Positions 51,568 to 59,688 of a stretch of 64,000 nucleotides of DNA are shown piece by piece. This stretch comes from Celerinatantimonas sp046054165 (GTDB lineage: Bacteria > Pseudomonadota > Gammaproteobacteria > Enterobacterales > Celerinatantimonadaceae): NCBI RefSeq assembly GCF_046054165.1, contig NZ_JBFNXK010000011.1, forward strand, positions 80,413 to 144,412, read 5' to 3'. Positions within the stretch are counted from its first letter, which is position 1. Every line of letters starts with the position of its first letter. Made by a program: the position numbers and the translations under genes. Below the pieces are notes generated by a model, which was not told the origin of the DNA, made no database searches, and saw nothing but the letters and a program-made list of their open reading frames with translations.

Positions 51568-52587
51568 CTACTTATCTGACTGATATTGGTATAAATAAGG
51601 ATTTTGAGGGTCAACCTTAAATTCCCCCGTCAGATCCAACGCATTTTTTAATTCCTGCCATTGACTCAGCAACTGCACAGAAAAGGTATAGTCATGGCCT
51701 GACACAGCGATCAACTGCGAGGTTCCCACACTCGGTTGGGTACTCAAAAACGTATCAATTTGATGATACTCGCTGAAATCATTCACCTGAGTGAACGTTA
51801 ATTCAATCCGTTCACCTAAAGTATCCGAGCGAACTACTGCAAAATGAGCGGCCAAAGCATCGGCAACTGCAGCCCACATATCTGCCTGAATATTCTGTCC
51901 CAGTTCCAGAGACCGTTGCTGACCCGACCCTAAGCTTTGTGACGTTCTCAGATCCAATAATTGCCAATCTAAAATTTGGGTTTTATCAACATCCGCATAT
52001 TGTTTTATCAATAATGCAATATCGGCAGCATAACGATGGCTAGCTTGAATCACCGGAGCGGTGAATCCCCCCCAGACATCCGAAGTTCGAATGACCATCG
52101 AATCATCCAAATCCATCACCGGTAATAACACCGGAAGGGCATACTGCTGAGCCTGTTGACGTAATACATCCCCTTCATCAGAACCATCGGCGACAAAATC
52201 ACGTTGTCCATCGTGCTCTTTGACATCCCAAATGACCATGAGCGGCCGCTGAACGCCCCAAAACCGTACTTTAGCTTCCGTAAGCACTTTTTCAATCTGA
52301 AGTCGGTTAAACTGGACGGATATCATCGACTGACCATTTTGCTGAAGATAGGCATATTGCTGCAAATAATTACCCGCTTTACTTTCTGCTTTTTCAATAA
52401 CCGGGTTCGTCAATGCTTGATCACTCCCCGTCACCCGCACGATCAATTGTTTAAAGGCCTGTTGCTGATCTTGGTCTAATTGACCCGATGAAGGGATCTG
52501 CAATTGATACGGATCCACATTGCTGACCGCCCAAGCCGTATGGCAGAACAACAACCATAAAAAAAGAATAAAACCTTTTTTCAGCAT
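51568..52587 (-). CDS. Exported DUF2066 protein
   Basis: A 339-residue protein with a clear signal peptide (FILFLWLLFCHTAWA) and DUF2066 similarity (VDPYQLQIPSSGQLDQDQQQAFKQLIVRVTGSDQAL; RFWGVQRPLMVIWDVKEHDGQRDFV). Genes of this family sit just upstream of hda in Vibrio, Shewanella and relatives, and the function is unknown. It lies 41 bases after upp; in enterics uraA sits between upp and hda, so DUF2066 takes that place here. Confidence 0.88.
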   Translation of the reverse strand: MLKKGFILFLWLLFCHTAWAVSNVDPYQLQIPSSGQLDQDQQQAFKQLIVRVTGSDQALTNPVIEKAESKAGNYLQQYAYLQQNGQSMISVQFNRLQIEKVLTEAKVRFWGVQRPLMVIWDVKEHDGQRDFVADGSDEGDVLRQQAQQYALPVLLPVMDLDDSMVIRTSDVWGGFTAPVIQASHRYAADIALLIKQYADVDKTQILDWQLLDLRTSQSLGSGQQRSLELGQNIQADMWAAVADALAAHFAVVRSDTLGERIELTFTQVNDFSEYHQIDTFLSTQPSVGTSQLIAVSGHDYTFSVQLLSQWQELKNALDLTGEFKVDPQNPYLYQYQSDK

Positions 52588-52628
52588 CTGAATACGGCTC
52601 CTTAACTCACTACAAACAGATTTTAAAA

Positions 52629-53255
52629 TTATTTAGTTCCAAAGATTTTATCACCGGCATCACCTAGACCAGGCATGATATACCCTTTTGAATTCAGGCC
52701 TTGATCGATTGATGCTGTGTAAAGTTCCAGATCTGGATGCGCTTTTTCCAAAGCTTTTAAACCTTCCGGCGCAGCAACCAGAACTAACACCTTGATATTT
52801 TTACATCCCTTAGCTTTGAGCAAATCCACAGTTGCGATCATCGAACCACCGGTTGCCAGCATCGGATCAACCACTAACGCCAACCGCTCATCAATCTGCC
52901 CTACCAATTTTTCAAAATAAGGGACAGGTTCCAGAGTTTCTTCATTACGGTAAATTCCGACAACGCTTACTTTAGCCGATGGCATATGCTCTAACACACC
53001 ATCCATCATCCCTAATCCTGCACGCAAAATAGGTACGACTGTCGCTTTTTTACCTTTGATTTGTTCAACGGTAACCGGCCCCGCCCATCCATCAATAGTG
53101 ACATCTTCCATTTCCAGAGTTGATGTCGCTTCATATGTAAGTAAACTGGAAACTTCCTTCGCTAATTCGCGAAAACGTTTAGTACTGATGTCCGATTCAC
53201 GCATCAGCCCTAATTTATGGCGGATCAGAGGGTGTTTCACTTCGTATACTTTCAT
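52629..53255 (-). CDS. upp: Uracil phosphoribosyltransferase
   Basis: Upp salvages uracil to UMP using PRPP. The 208-residue protein opens MKVYEVKHPLIRHKLGLMRESDIS, has the PRPP motif VVDPMLATGGSMIATVDLLK and the uracil-binding PGLGDAGDKIFGTK at the C-terminus. It is divergent from purM, the common upp/purMN arrangement that keeps pyrimidine salvage and purine synthesis adjacent. No uracil permease gene follows. Confidence 0.97.
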   Translation of the reverse strand: MKVYEVKHPLIRHKLGLMRESDISTKRFRELAKEVSSLLTYEATSTLEMEDVTIDGWAGPVTVEQIKGKKATVVPILRAGLGMMDGVLEHMPSAKVSVVGIYRNEETLEPVPYFEKLVGQIDERLALVVDPMLATGGSMIATVDLLKAKGCKNIKVLVLVAAPEGLKALEKAHPDLELYTASIDQGLNSKGYIMPGLGDAGDKIFGTK

Positions 53256-53415
53256 TGGTGCTCCCTACTTAAAAATAATTCAATTTATTTATCTCCTGTT
53301 TAATTTTACAGGAATTGAGGAAAATGTCGCTGTTCTTCAGTCACTACTGTTCGCCAGTTGCGAACACTGTTAGAATATGCTCGTTTTGTAAACCCCATAG
53401 CAACAAGGTATAACT

Positions 53416-54456
53416 GTGAGTAAGCAAACTCCCCCATTAAGTTACAAAGATGCTGGTGTCGATATCGATGCTGGTAATGCACTTGTTGAACGCATTAAAG
53501 GTGTCACCAAGAAAACTCAACGCCCAGAAGTTATGGGTGGATTAGGTGGTTTCGGCGCCCTTTGCCAACTGCCTAATAAATATAGAGAACCGGTTTTAGT
53601 TGCCGGGACAGATGGTGTCGGGACGAAATTGCGTTTGGCAATGGATCTCAAAAAACATGATAGTGTCGGTATTGATCTCGTCGCTATGTGTGTCAATGAC
53701 CTGATTGTTCAGGGAGCCGAACCACTGTTCTTCTTAGATTACTATGCTACTGGTAAACTGGATGTTGACACAGCGGCAGATGTTGTAGCTGGAATCGGTC
53801 ATGGCTGCGAACAAGCCGGCTGTGCCTTAATTGGTGGTGAAACAGCCGAAATGCCCGGTATGTATCATGGTGAAGATTATGATATTGCTGGCTTTTGTGT
53901 GGGTGTGGTCGAAAAATCTGAAATCATTGACGGTAGCCAAGTCACTGATGGTGATACCTTGATTGCTGTTGCTTCGAGTGGCCCTCATTCCAATGGTTAT
54001 TCTCTGGTTCGTAAAATCCTAGAAGTCTCAGGACAAGATCCAAATCAAGCATTTGGTGACAGTACCCTAGGTGAAACCTTACTGACTCCCACCCGGATTT
54101 ATGTCAAAGCAGCTCTGGAGCTCTTTCAACAAGTTCAGGTGCATGCGTTATCGCATATTACCGGTGGTGGTTTCTGGGAAAATATCCCCCGGGTGCTTCC
54201 TGATGGGACCAAAGCTGTTATTGATGAAAGCAGCTGGCAATGGCCAGAAATTTTCCATTGGCTTCAAGAAAATGGCAATGTCTCTCGGGAAGAAATGTAC
54301 CGGACATTCAACTGTGGTGTTGGACTAATCATCGCCCTCCCACAGGATAAAGCATCACTAGCGATTGAGATCCTTACTCAAGCGGGTGAATCTGCTTGGC
54401 AGATCGGCCATATCGAAACAGCCGAAGCAAACGAGGCAAAAGTTGTCATCGCCTAA
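53416..54456 (+). CDS. purM: Phosphoribosylformylglycinamidine cyclo-ligase (AIR synthase)
   Basis: PurM closes the imidazole ring in purine synthesis (FGAM to AIR). The 346-residue protein has LSYKDAGVDIDAGNALVERIK at the start, the ATP-binding VAGTDGVGTKLRLAM, GGETAEMPGMY and the C-terminal HITGGGFWENIPRVLP. Start is GTG with AAGG 7 bases upstream. purN overlaps its end by 14 bases. Confidence 0.97.
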   Translation: MSKQTPPLSYKDAGVDIDAGNALVERIKGVTKKTQRPEVMGGLGGFGALCQLPNKYREPVLVAGTDGVGTKLRLAMDLKKHDSVGIDLVAMCVNDLIVQGAEPLFFLDYYATGKLDVDTAADVVAGIGHGCEQAGCALIGGETAEMPGMYHGEDYDIAGFCVGVVEKSEIIDGSQVTDGDTLIAVASSGPHSNGYSLVRKILEVSGQDPNQAFGDSTLGETLLTPTRIYVKAALELFQQVQVHALSHITGGGFWENIPRVLPDGTKAVIDESSWQWPEIFHWLQENGNVSREEMYRTFNCGVGLIIALPQDKASLAIEILTQAGESAWQIGHIETAEANEAKVVIA

Positions 54457-55105
54457 TACACTGAAGCGAATTGCCGTACTCATTTCGGGGTACGGCAGTA
54501 ATCTTCAAGCTATCATTGATGGTTGTCATCGACAGCAGATTGATGGCCAAATTGAAGTCGTAGTCAGTAGTCAGCATAAGGCTTATGGGCTGACCCGAGC
54601 CGCTGAAGCGGGAATCGATACTGCGGTATTGACCCGTACCGATTACCCGCAACGAGCGGATTATGATGAAGCGCTCCGAGAACTATTGGATGATTACCAG
54701 ATTGATCTGATTGTTCTGGCAGGCTTCATGCGTATTTTAACCCCCGAGCTAGTCACTCATTATCAAGGCCGGATGCTAAACATTCATCCCTCGCTGTTAC
54801 CTAAGTATCCCGGGTTAAATACCCACCAGCGAGCCATCGATGCCAACGATCCTGAACATGGATGTAGTATTCACTTCGTGACCAGTGAACTCGATGGTGG
54901 CCCTATCATTTTACAAGCCAAAGTTCCAGTCTTTGCAGATGATGATGCCGATTCGTTGGCTGAGAGAGTCAATCAGCAAGAGCTGGTTAACTATCCCGTC
55001 GTCGTCCAGTGGTTTTGCCAAGATCGATTGTGTATGCATGACGGTCAAGCATGGCTGGATGAAAAGCCTATTGGCAAACACGGCTATGCAGATGATGAAG
55101 AATAA
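54443..55105 (+). CDS. purN: Phosphoribosylglycinamide formyltransferase
   Basis: PurN transfers a formyl group from formyltetrahydrofolate to GAR, the third step of purine synthesis. The active site is visible: N and H in MLNIHPSLLPKYPGL and D in ELDGGPIILQAKVPV, plus GSNLQAIIDG at the phosphate loop and GFMRILTPE. I place the start at the TTG at 54443 because GAGG lies 7 bases upstream inside purM; the open frame extends to 54365 but without homology. That gives 220 residues, close to the usual 212. The 14-base overlap implies translational coupling with purM. GlyA supplies its folate cofactor pool. Confidence 0.94.
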   Translation: MSSPNTLKRIAVLISGYGSNLQAIIDGCHRQQIDGQIEVVVSSQHKAYGLTRAAEAGIDTAVLTRTDYPQRADYDEALRELLDDYQIDLIVLAGFMRILTPELVTHYQGRMLNIHPSLLPKYPGLNTHQRAIDANDPEHGCSIHFVTSELDGGPIILQAKVPVFADDDADSLAERVNQQELVNYPVVVQWFCQDRLCMHDGQAWLDEKPIGKHGYADDEE

Positions 55106-55112
55106 CCAATAA

Positions 55113-55138
55113 AAAAAGCCATGAACACATGGCTTTTT
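55113..55138 (+). terminator. Terminator of purMN
   Basis: AAAAAGCCATG (55113-55123) pairs with CATGGCTTTTT (55128-55138) around AACA, 7 bases after purN. The T-run makes it an intrinsic terminator for purMN; the A-run on the other strand could also serve yafJ. Confidence 0.92.
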
Positions 55139-55199
55139 CCGTTTTTACGACCCAACAAAAATCTGTAGCTAACATGCCCTGAAGGCGGGCTATCGCTCC

Positions 55200-55985
55200 T
55201 TACGACGCTTGTACTCGATTCATCACTAATTCCCCCAGATAAAATACCGTATATTCTCCTGAGGCCATTCTTTGCCATGATTCGTTACTGGTAAGAGGTT
55301 GAGTCGCAACCACTGTGACGACATCATCAGGTGTGGTTTGAGTTTGAAAATCAACCGTTACATCAGCATCCTGCAAACGTGCTTGTCCAAATGGGGCTCG
55401 CCGTGTAATCCAATGCAGATTATTTGAGCAATAGGCCATCACATACTCTCCATTACTCAATAACATATTAAAGACCCCCAGCTGACGCAACTGGTCTGCC
55501 AGCGATGCGATAAACCCAAAAACTTCCTGCATCTGCGGCGGTTTTTGCGGATAATGTTGACGGAGCTGTTCTAAAATCCAGCAGAAAGCCAACTCGCTAT
55601 CGGTTTGCCCGATGGGATGATAAAACCCGGTATCGAGTAATTCATAATCCTTCAGTTGCCCATTATGTGCGTAAGTCCAGTTTTCTCCCCACAGTTCTCG
55701 GGTAAATGGATGAGTGTTTTCTAAACTAACGCCCCCCCGATTAGCCTGACGAATATGGCTCACAACCGCACAGCTTTTAATCGGATAATTAAGCACCATT
55801 TTAGCAATTTCTGATTCCGCACTCGGTGCAGGATCTTTAAAACTCCGACATCCTTTCCCTTCGTAAAAGGTAATTCCCCAACCATCTTTATGGGGTCCAG
55901 TATGACCGCCACGCTGAACCAGCCCGGTGAAAGAAAAACAGATATCTGTTGGAACATTGGCACTCATGCCCAACAACTCACACAT
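55200..55985 (-). CDS. yafJ: Class II glutamine amidotransferase YafJ
   Basis: A 261-residue Ntn-hydrolase-fold amidotransferase. The start at 55985 gives MCELLGMSANVPTDICFSF, exposing C2 as the N-terminal nucleophile after methionine removal. Other family features are GPHKDGWGITFYEGKG, SHIRQANRGGVSLENTHPF and WTYAHNGQLKDY. It has only the glutaminase domain and no acceptor domain, so its partner and product are unknown, as for E. coli YafJ. The gene lies 26 bases after gmhA, also its neighbour in E. coli (lpcA-yafJ). Confidence 0.94.
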   Translation of the reverse strand: MCELLGMSANVPTDICFSFTGLVQRGGHTGPHKDGWGITFYEGKGCRSFKDPAPSAESEIAKMVLNYPIKSCAVVSHIRQANRGGVSLENTHPFTRELWGENWTYAHNGQLKDYELLDTGFYHPIGQTDSELAFCWILEQLRQHYPQKPPQMQEVFGFIASLADQLRQLGVFNMLLSNGEYVMAYCSNNLHWITRRAPFGQARLQDADVTVDFQTQTTPDDVVTVVATQPLTSNESWQRMASGEYTVFYLGELVMNRVQAS

Positions 55986-56011
55986 GACCAAAACCTCTTC
56001 GTGAACGGAGC

Positions 56012-56590
56012 CTATGCTGCCATTTTTTGTTCAATTAACTGGATTAATATATGAATCACTTTGATATGAATTTCTTGAATACGATCTGCATAGCCAAAAT
56101 GTTTCACACAGATCTCACAATCCGCCACACCGGCTAATTTACCCGCATCTTTACCCGTGAGTAAAACAACTTTCATCCCTTTGCTGTGGGCAACATCAAT
56201 CGCTTTAATAATATTGGCTGAATTACCGCTGGTCGTAATGCCTAATAAGATATCCCCGGTCTGACCGAGCCCTTCAATGTAACGAGAGAAAATATCATTA
56301 AAGCCGTAATCATTTCCGACACAAGAAATATGACTGGGATCAGAGATGGCAATCGCCGGATAAGCTGGACGATTTTCTCGATAGCGTCCAGTGAGCTCTT
56401 CAGCAAAATGCATCGCATCGCAATGAGAGCCCCCGTTTCCGCAAGAGATCACTTTTCCACCTTTTTTAAAACTCTGAGCAATCAGATCAGCGGCCTGCTC
56501 AATCGCTTCAATATTAGCGGAATCATTAATAAACTGAGATAAAACTTGTGATGCTTCGGTAAGCTCCGCAATGATTAAATCACGACTCAT
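56012..56590 (-). CDS. gmhA: Sedoheptulose-7-phosphate isomerase
   Basis: GmhA (LpcA) converts sedoheptulose 7-phosphate to D-glycero-manno-heptose 7-phosphate, the first step of ADP-heptose synthesis for lipopolysaccharide core. The 192-residue SIS-domain protein has GGKVISCGNGGSHCDAMHFAEELTGRYRENRPAYPAIAIS and DILLGITTSGNSANIIKAI, with the zinc/catalytic histidine in IQEIHIKVIHILIQLIE. It forms an operon with yafJ. Confidence 0.97.
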   Translation of the reverse strand: MSRDLIIAELTEASQVLSQFINDSANIEAIEQAADLIAQSFKKGGKVISCGNGGSHCDAMHFAEELTGRYRENRPAYPAIAISDPSHISCVGNDYGFNDIFSRYIEGLGQTGDILLGITTSGNSANIIKAIDVAHSKGMKVVLLTGKDAGKLAGVADCEICVKHFGYADRIQEIHIKVIHILIQLIEQKMAA

Positions 56591-56719
56591 GAATTAGCCC
56601 CATCAATAAGAATTGATCACATTATACTGTTTTTTTCAGGCTAACTCATTATCACCGGATTAAATCATTTAAAATTCAGAACTTGTTCCCATTTTTAAAT
56701 GGAATATTAATAATCAATA

Positions 56720-57349
56720 TTACACACTGTAATGATTATTAAACCAAGACACAGCCTGAGTTCGATTTTTCACATTCAATTTACGGAAAATATTAAATAA
56801 GTGAGACTTGACCGTATTTTCACTTAAATGAAGTTTTTGTGCCACATCATAATTAGAGCAGCCAATCGCCAGACAACGTAGTACTTCGATTTCCCGTGGA
56901 GAAATTTTAACCCGCTTAACCGGAGCATCTTCTCCTGATTTACGTTTATACAACTGGAGTAATTCACCGACTAACTGACGACCGAACCACATTTCACCGT
57001 CCATCACTTTACGGATCCCTTTCTCCAGGATATCCAAAGAATCACTACTGAAGAAAACTCCACAGACATTACTTAAATTACTGACGACATCCAGTGGCTC
57101 CTGCTCAGGATAATCCAGTAATAATATTTTTAGATGGCTATTGTATGGTGAAAAGAATTCAAACCAAGGACTATTCACTGCTTTTACAGTTTGATAATCG
57201 ATCATGACGATATAATCGTGATCCTCAATCGTAAAATCACTAGGAGTCACACAAATTTTGTAATCCATTGCAAGTGCAGAGGATAGGTGATTCATTAAAG
57301 CAGATGAGAAAACGCCACCTGACGATATCAAAATCAATTTATTGGCCAT
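56720..57349 (-). CDS. CsgD/VpsT-type LuxR-family biofilm regulator
   Basis: A 209-residue regulator with an atypical receiver domain (about 1-125) and a C-terminal LuxR helix-turn-helix (VKISPREIEVLRCLAIGCSNYDVAQKLHLSENTVKSHLFNIFRKLNVKNRTQAVSW). It matches the CsgD/VpsT class. VpsT binds cyclic di-GMP through W-[FLM]-[TS]-R; here the equivalent is W121-F-G-R124, with glycine in the third place, so binding is plausible but uncertain. The normal receiver aspartate context is absent, so it is not phosphorylated in the usual way. ATG at 57349 (GGGAGAG upstream) is chosen over a longer frame. No csgBA or polysaccharide genes adjoin. The 522-base upstream region is long and structured. Confidence 0.88.
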   Translation of the reverse strand: MANKLILISSGGVFSSALMNHLSSALAMDYKICVTPSDFTIEDHDYIVMIDYQTVKAVNSPWFEFFSPYNSHLKILLLDYPEQEPLDVVSNLSNVCGVFFSSDSLDILEKGIRKVMDGEMWFGRQLVGELLQLYKRKSGEDAPVKRVKISPREIEVLRCLAIGCSNYDVAQKLHLSENTVKSHLFNIFRKLNVKNRTQAVSWFNNHYSV

Positions 57350-57871
57350 GGTATATCTCTCCCGTTGAAGTATCTTAACTGATACTCGTTTGCTAGCATC
57401 CCCCACTCAAAAGAACTAATTCGTTTAACAATTCCAGAGTAGCATGAACTAACAAGTATGCCCGATGATGTAGAGGAACTAACGCACTTAAGCTCCGTAT
57501 GGATGAAAATTTTATCAGGAATTCATCCAGTAACCAGAGCGGAGCTCCTGAGGAAGAAGGAAAAGGGTCCAAAGTGTAAACTTTGCGTTCCAGACTAATA
57601 CTAACGGCCACCGTTGAGATATACACATAATCTTAATTAAAGATTTAAAATCAAATAGTTAAACACAAATCGTAATACTTTAATATTAGCCTTTTTTAAT
57701 GAATTATTCATTATCTATAGAGTAAAAAAGATTAACGAAATAATCTTATTTTATTGATTGAAAAACATCCAAAAGAATCACTTTTATCAGTACGGGTTTA
57801 TTGAACGTAGGTTGTTTTCAGTCGCAAGTTGCTTCACTATCAATGTACTTTTCATCATCATATGACGGTAT
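57350..57871. promoter_or_regulatory. Long structured upstream region of the CsgD/VpsT-like gene
   Basis: This 522-base divergent gap has two parts. Nearest the regulator (57400-57600) is a probable mRNA leader that can fold into a nested hairpin: AGCTCCG (57491-57497)/CGGAGCT (57540-57546) enclosing TGGATGAA (57500-57507)/TTCATCCA (57522-57529). Farther out is a very AT-rich part with a dyad TAATGAA-TTA-TTCATTA (57697-57713), operator-like. A long leader fits csgD of E. coli, a known target of several small RNAs. A 77-codon minus-strand frame (57626-57393) is open here but shows no ribosome site or homology. Confidence 0.55.
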
Positions 57872-58381
57872 ATGTTTAGATCTTTTTACAAAATCGCATT
57901 ATTACTTGGCTTAGCCCTATTCACGACATCGGGATGGACTGCCGTACTTAAAGCCAACCAAGGCGTATTTATAAGTCAGGTCCGTCAGGCGATTAATGGC
58001 CCTAAACAAAATCAGGAACGGATCAATAGTGCGGCGCTTGCTCTGCAGCAGGCTTTCAAAGCACATACCAAACATGTGCTTTACTCACCAAGCTGTTCCA
58101 GTGTCGATTGTCTCGCCGGTCCAAAAATTCAAGGCTATAGCTACTACGTTTCGCCTCAATTTGTATTCTGGGATAATCAGGCTGCAAATGGAGCCGGACA
58201 GAAGGATGTTCCGGAACTAAAAATCGCCATTTACGATGTTGCTTCACGGCAGGTCATCGCGACTCAAATCATTAGTTCTGGCTCCAGTAGTGTCATGATC
58301 GGAGGGAGCCACACAGAACATGAGCTTCTCAGTGGTTCAGTGAAAGCAGCGATTGATGCCTTTTATAAAGACCCCTCATAA
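57872..58381 (+). CDS. Secreted DUF4823-like protein
   Basis: A 169-residue protein with a signal peptide (IALLLGLALFTTSGWTA, cleavage near residue 24). The C-terminal half resembles DUF4823: a single IQGYSYYVSPQFVFWDNQAA strand, then PELKIAIYDVASRQVIATQIISSGSSSVMIGGSHTEHEL. Many family members are lipoproteins; this one lacks a lipobox. Two cysteines (CSSVDC) may form a disulfide. Function unknown. It is divergent from the CsgD/VpsT-like gene and could be under its control, which is inference from position. Its end overlaps the end of cobB by 19 bases on the other strand. Confidence 0.72.
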   Translation: MFRSFYKIALLLGLALFTTSGWTAVLKANQGVFISQVRQAINGPKQNQERINSAALALQQAFKAHTKHVLYSPSCSSVDCLAGPKIQGYSYYVSPQFVFWDNQAANGAGQKDVPELKIAIYDVASRQVIATQIISSGSSSVMIGGSHTEHELLSGSVKAAIDAFYKDPS

Positions 58382-59688
58382 TCGCTGAGCCCACGCCAAA
58401 AGTTCACGAAAAAAGCAGGTGATGATGCAAAGTACCAGTGCACATAACCTGCGATTAAACCATTAACCTGCCAAACAGGACTCATGGTTTTCCCCCTTTG
58501 GGATACTGGATACCCAAAGATTGGAGCCTCACAGTGCGTGGATGAATAATGGAAACAGTGTCCACGCAGCTGGTATGAAACAGAGTCAATCTCAATATCT
58601 AACTGAACCTTCGCTAACTCCTGCAACCGTTCGTGCATCTGGCTGGAACCATCTAAGAGCCCACAACCAGGCATTGTTTCCCCAGCTAAGTTCGTCAGTT
58701 GCTGCTGCAAATAAAGCATGCCGCCACACTCAGCCAGAATAGGTTTTCCCAACTGGAAATGGGCCATAATTTGCTGTTTTAACACGATCCGTGAAGCGAG
58801 TTTGCTTAGATACAATTCGGGATATCCACCCGGTAAGTACAGCGCATCACACTCCGGTAACGGTTCACCATCAACCGGAGCAAAATAGCAAATCTGAGCC
58901 CCTTGCTGAAGCAACCAGTCGATATTGCCCTGATAGATAAAACTAAAAGCACGGTCTTTAGCCACCGCAATACGAATACCGGCCAGCTCCAATACTGTAT
59001 TGCACTCAGTAGCAACGGATCCAGGCCACTGATGGGGCGGAATTGTAACTTCACTGACGGCACTTGCGATCCAGCGACTAGCCGCTTCAATGCGTTGTTC
59101 AATATCTGCAATCTCTTGCGCTTGTACTAAGCCTAAATGACGCTCAGGAAGCGCTAGCTGGGGATCTTTAGGTAAAGCGCCAAGCCAGGCCAACGACGCG
59201 GGTAAACTCTCGGCCAGCAATCGACCATGCCCTTCAGAGCCCACCTGATTGGCCAAAACTCCCCATAATTTAAGCTCCGGTCGATACTCGGAAAGCCCAA
59301 GTGCAATCGCCCCAAACGTCTGAGCCATGGCGTGACTATCGATCACCGTCACGACCGGAATATCCAGCCACACCGCCAGATCAGCACTGGAATCATCGCC
59401 ATCAAAGAGTCCCATCACCCCTTCGATTAAAATCAAATCCTGATGCTGAGCGGCAGTAGCTAACAAATTCTGACAATGGGATTTCCCCATCATCCATAGA
59501 TCGAGCTGATAAACATTCTGGCCACTGGCTAATGCCAAAAATTGTGGATCGATAAAATCAGGACCACACTTAAATACCTGAACGTTCAGCCCCTGATTTC
59601 GATAGTAACGCGCTAACGCAGCGGTCACCAACGTCTTACCACTCCCCGATGACGTGGCGCTAATCAATAATGCAGGACATTGACTCAT
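58363..59688 (-). CDS. cobB: Cobyrinate a,c-diamide synthase (CbiA/CobB)
   Basis: This enzyme amidates the a and c side chains of cobyrinic acid (or hydrogenobyrinic acid) using glutamine and ATP. The 441-residue protein has an N-terminal P-loop domain (ALLISATSSGSGKTLVTAALARYY; KCGPDFIDPQF; IEGVMGLFDG) and a C-terminal triad amidotransferase domain with the nucleophile in LAECGGMLYL and histidine in GYVHWYFASS. It overlaps the fusion gene upstream by four bases (ATGA). The name cbiA applies if the pathway is anaerobic; sequence here does not decide. Confidence 0.93.
   Translation of the reverse strand: MSQCPALLISATSSGSGKTLVTAALARYYRNQGLNVQVFKCGPDFIDPQFLALASGQNVYQLDLWMMGKSHCQNLLATAAQHQDLILIEGVMGLFDGDDSSADLAVWLDIPVVTVIDSHAMAQTFGAIALGLSEYRPELKLWGVLANQVGSEGHGRLLAESLPASLAWLGALPKDPQLALPERHLGLVQAQEIADIEQRIEAASRWIASAVSEVTIPPHQWPGSVATECNTVLELAGIRIAVAKDRAFSFIYQGNIDWLLQQGAQICYFAPVDGEPLPECDALYLPGGYPELYLSKLASRIVLKQQIMAHFQLGKPILAECGGMLYLQQQLTNLAGETMPGCGLLDGSSQMHERLQELAKVQLDIEIDSVSYQLRGHCFHYSSTHCEAPIFGYPVSQRGKTMSPVWQVNGLIAGYVHWYFASSPAFFVNFWRGLSDYEGSL

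Noticed and set aside
57393..57626. 77-codon open frame upstream of the CsgD/VpsT-like gene
   Set aside because: No ribosome site, no recognisable domain, and it overlaps the hairpin-forming leader; more likely untranslated RNA.
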